From Paracoccaceae bacterium (GTDB lineage Bacteria; Pseudomonadota; Alphaproteobacteria; Rhodobacterales; Rhodobacteraceae), in contig SKMM01000285.1 in NCBI GenBank assembly GCA_007121055.1, positions 1 through 5,428 on the forward strand: a DNA stretch of 5,428 bases. Direction: 5' to 3'. Below the pieces are notes generated by a model that ran no database searches, was not told where the DNA came from, and saw nothing but the letters and a program-made list of their open reading frames with translations. Made by a program: the position numbers and the translations under genes. Shown piece after piece: positions 5,298 to 5,428 of the stretch. Within the stretch, counting starts at the first letter, position 1. Every line of letters begins with the position of its first letter.

Positions 5298-5428
5298 CAT
5301 CCGGCTGGAGATCTGGGCCGACCCGGTCTGCCCCTGGTGCCTGATCGGCAAGGCGTGGCTCGACCGTGCGCTGGAGGAGGCCGCGGACCACCCCTTCGCC
5401 GTGGAATGGCATCCGTTCCAGATCAATC
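5287..5428 (+). CDS. DsbA family oxidoreductase (FrnE-like), N-terminal part only
   Basis: Only 47 codons are in the window; the gene continues past the right edge. GTG 5287 is the start, and the frame overlaps the ligase stop (TGA 5295-5297) by 11 bases. Seen: IRLEIWADPVCPWCLIGKAW (residues 5-24), the first strand and active-site helix of a thioredoxin fold with CPWC at 15-18, then VEWHPFQIN (39-47), the position of the second strand. This opening is characteristic of the DsbA/FrnE-type family (COG2761-like), which includes cytosolic thiol-disulfide oxidoreductases; the related 2-hydroxychromene-2-carboxylate isomerases share the fold but usually lack the second Cys. There is no signal peptide, so it is likely cytosolic and not a periplasmic DsbA. 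A redox role is inferred from CPWC; the substrate is unknown. Coupling to the ligase suggests both act in one process. Confidence 0.82.
   Translation, partial: MQPDIRLEIWADPVCPWCLIGKAWLDRALEEAADHPFAVEWHPFQIN

Noticed and set aside
2637..5426. A 929-codon open frame on the minus strand antisense to the ligase and through the intergenic region
   Set aside because: It is a composition artefact: high GC removes stops. Its translation is repetitive Arg/Gly/Ala/His-rich with no domain, and it crosses two well-supported genes, being out of frame with the agmatinase.

Overview
The window is very GC-rich (about 70% by eye, not counted) and bacterial. Every real gene has strong G/C third positions. 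The best fit is an alphaproteobacterium of the Rhodobacteraceae/Paracoccaceae group. That placement rests on remembered resemblance of the AMP-dependent ligase, its DsbA-like neighbour and the agmatinase to proteins of that group; no search was run.

Layout: six protein genes in two divergent units. The leftward (minus strand) unit runs from about 3295 down to position 1. It encodes an agmatinase-type ureohydrolase (speB-like), a DUF1499 protein with one N-terminal membrane anchor, a polytopic membrane protein with about eight helices, and, after a 112-base gap, a glycosyltransferase-like protein with a DLD motif that runs off the left edge. The first three are tightly packed: the agmatinase/DUF1499 junction is an ATGA overlap of 4 bases, and the DUF1499/membrane protein junction overlaps by 8 bases. 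They are probably co-transcribed and translationally coupled. The rightward unit begins at 3771 with a complete acyl-CoA synthetase (AMP-dependent ligase, benzoate-CoA-ligase-like in style). It overlaps by 11 bases a DsbA/FrnE-type thioredoxin-fold protein with a CPWC motif, which runs off the right edge.

Between the units lies a divergent intergenic region of about 475 bases. It has no believable gene but contains several short dyads and a repeated TTGCC element just before the ligase. The ligase start lacks a good Shine-Dalgarno sequence, and a weak promoter-like pair is placed so that its transcript could be leaderless.

Functional reading: the agmatinase should hydrolyse agmatine (or a related guanidino compound) to putrescine and urea. 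The DUF1499 and membrane proteins have no known function, so their coupling to the agmatinase is the main lead on the left. On the right, the ligase should activate an unidentified carboxylic acid to its CoA thioester, and the DsbA-like protein is its probable operon partner. I see no mobile element, CRISPR array, tRNA or rRNA, and nothing clearly amounting to a new defence or other exotic system.
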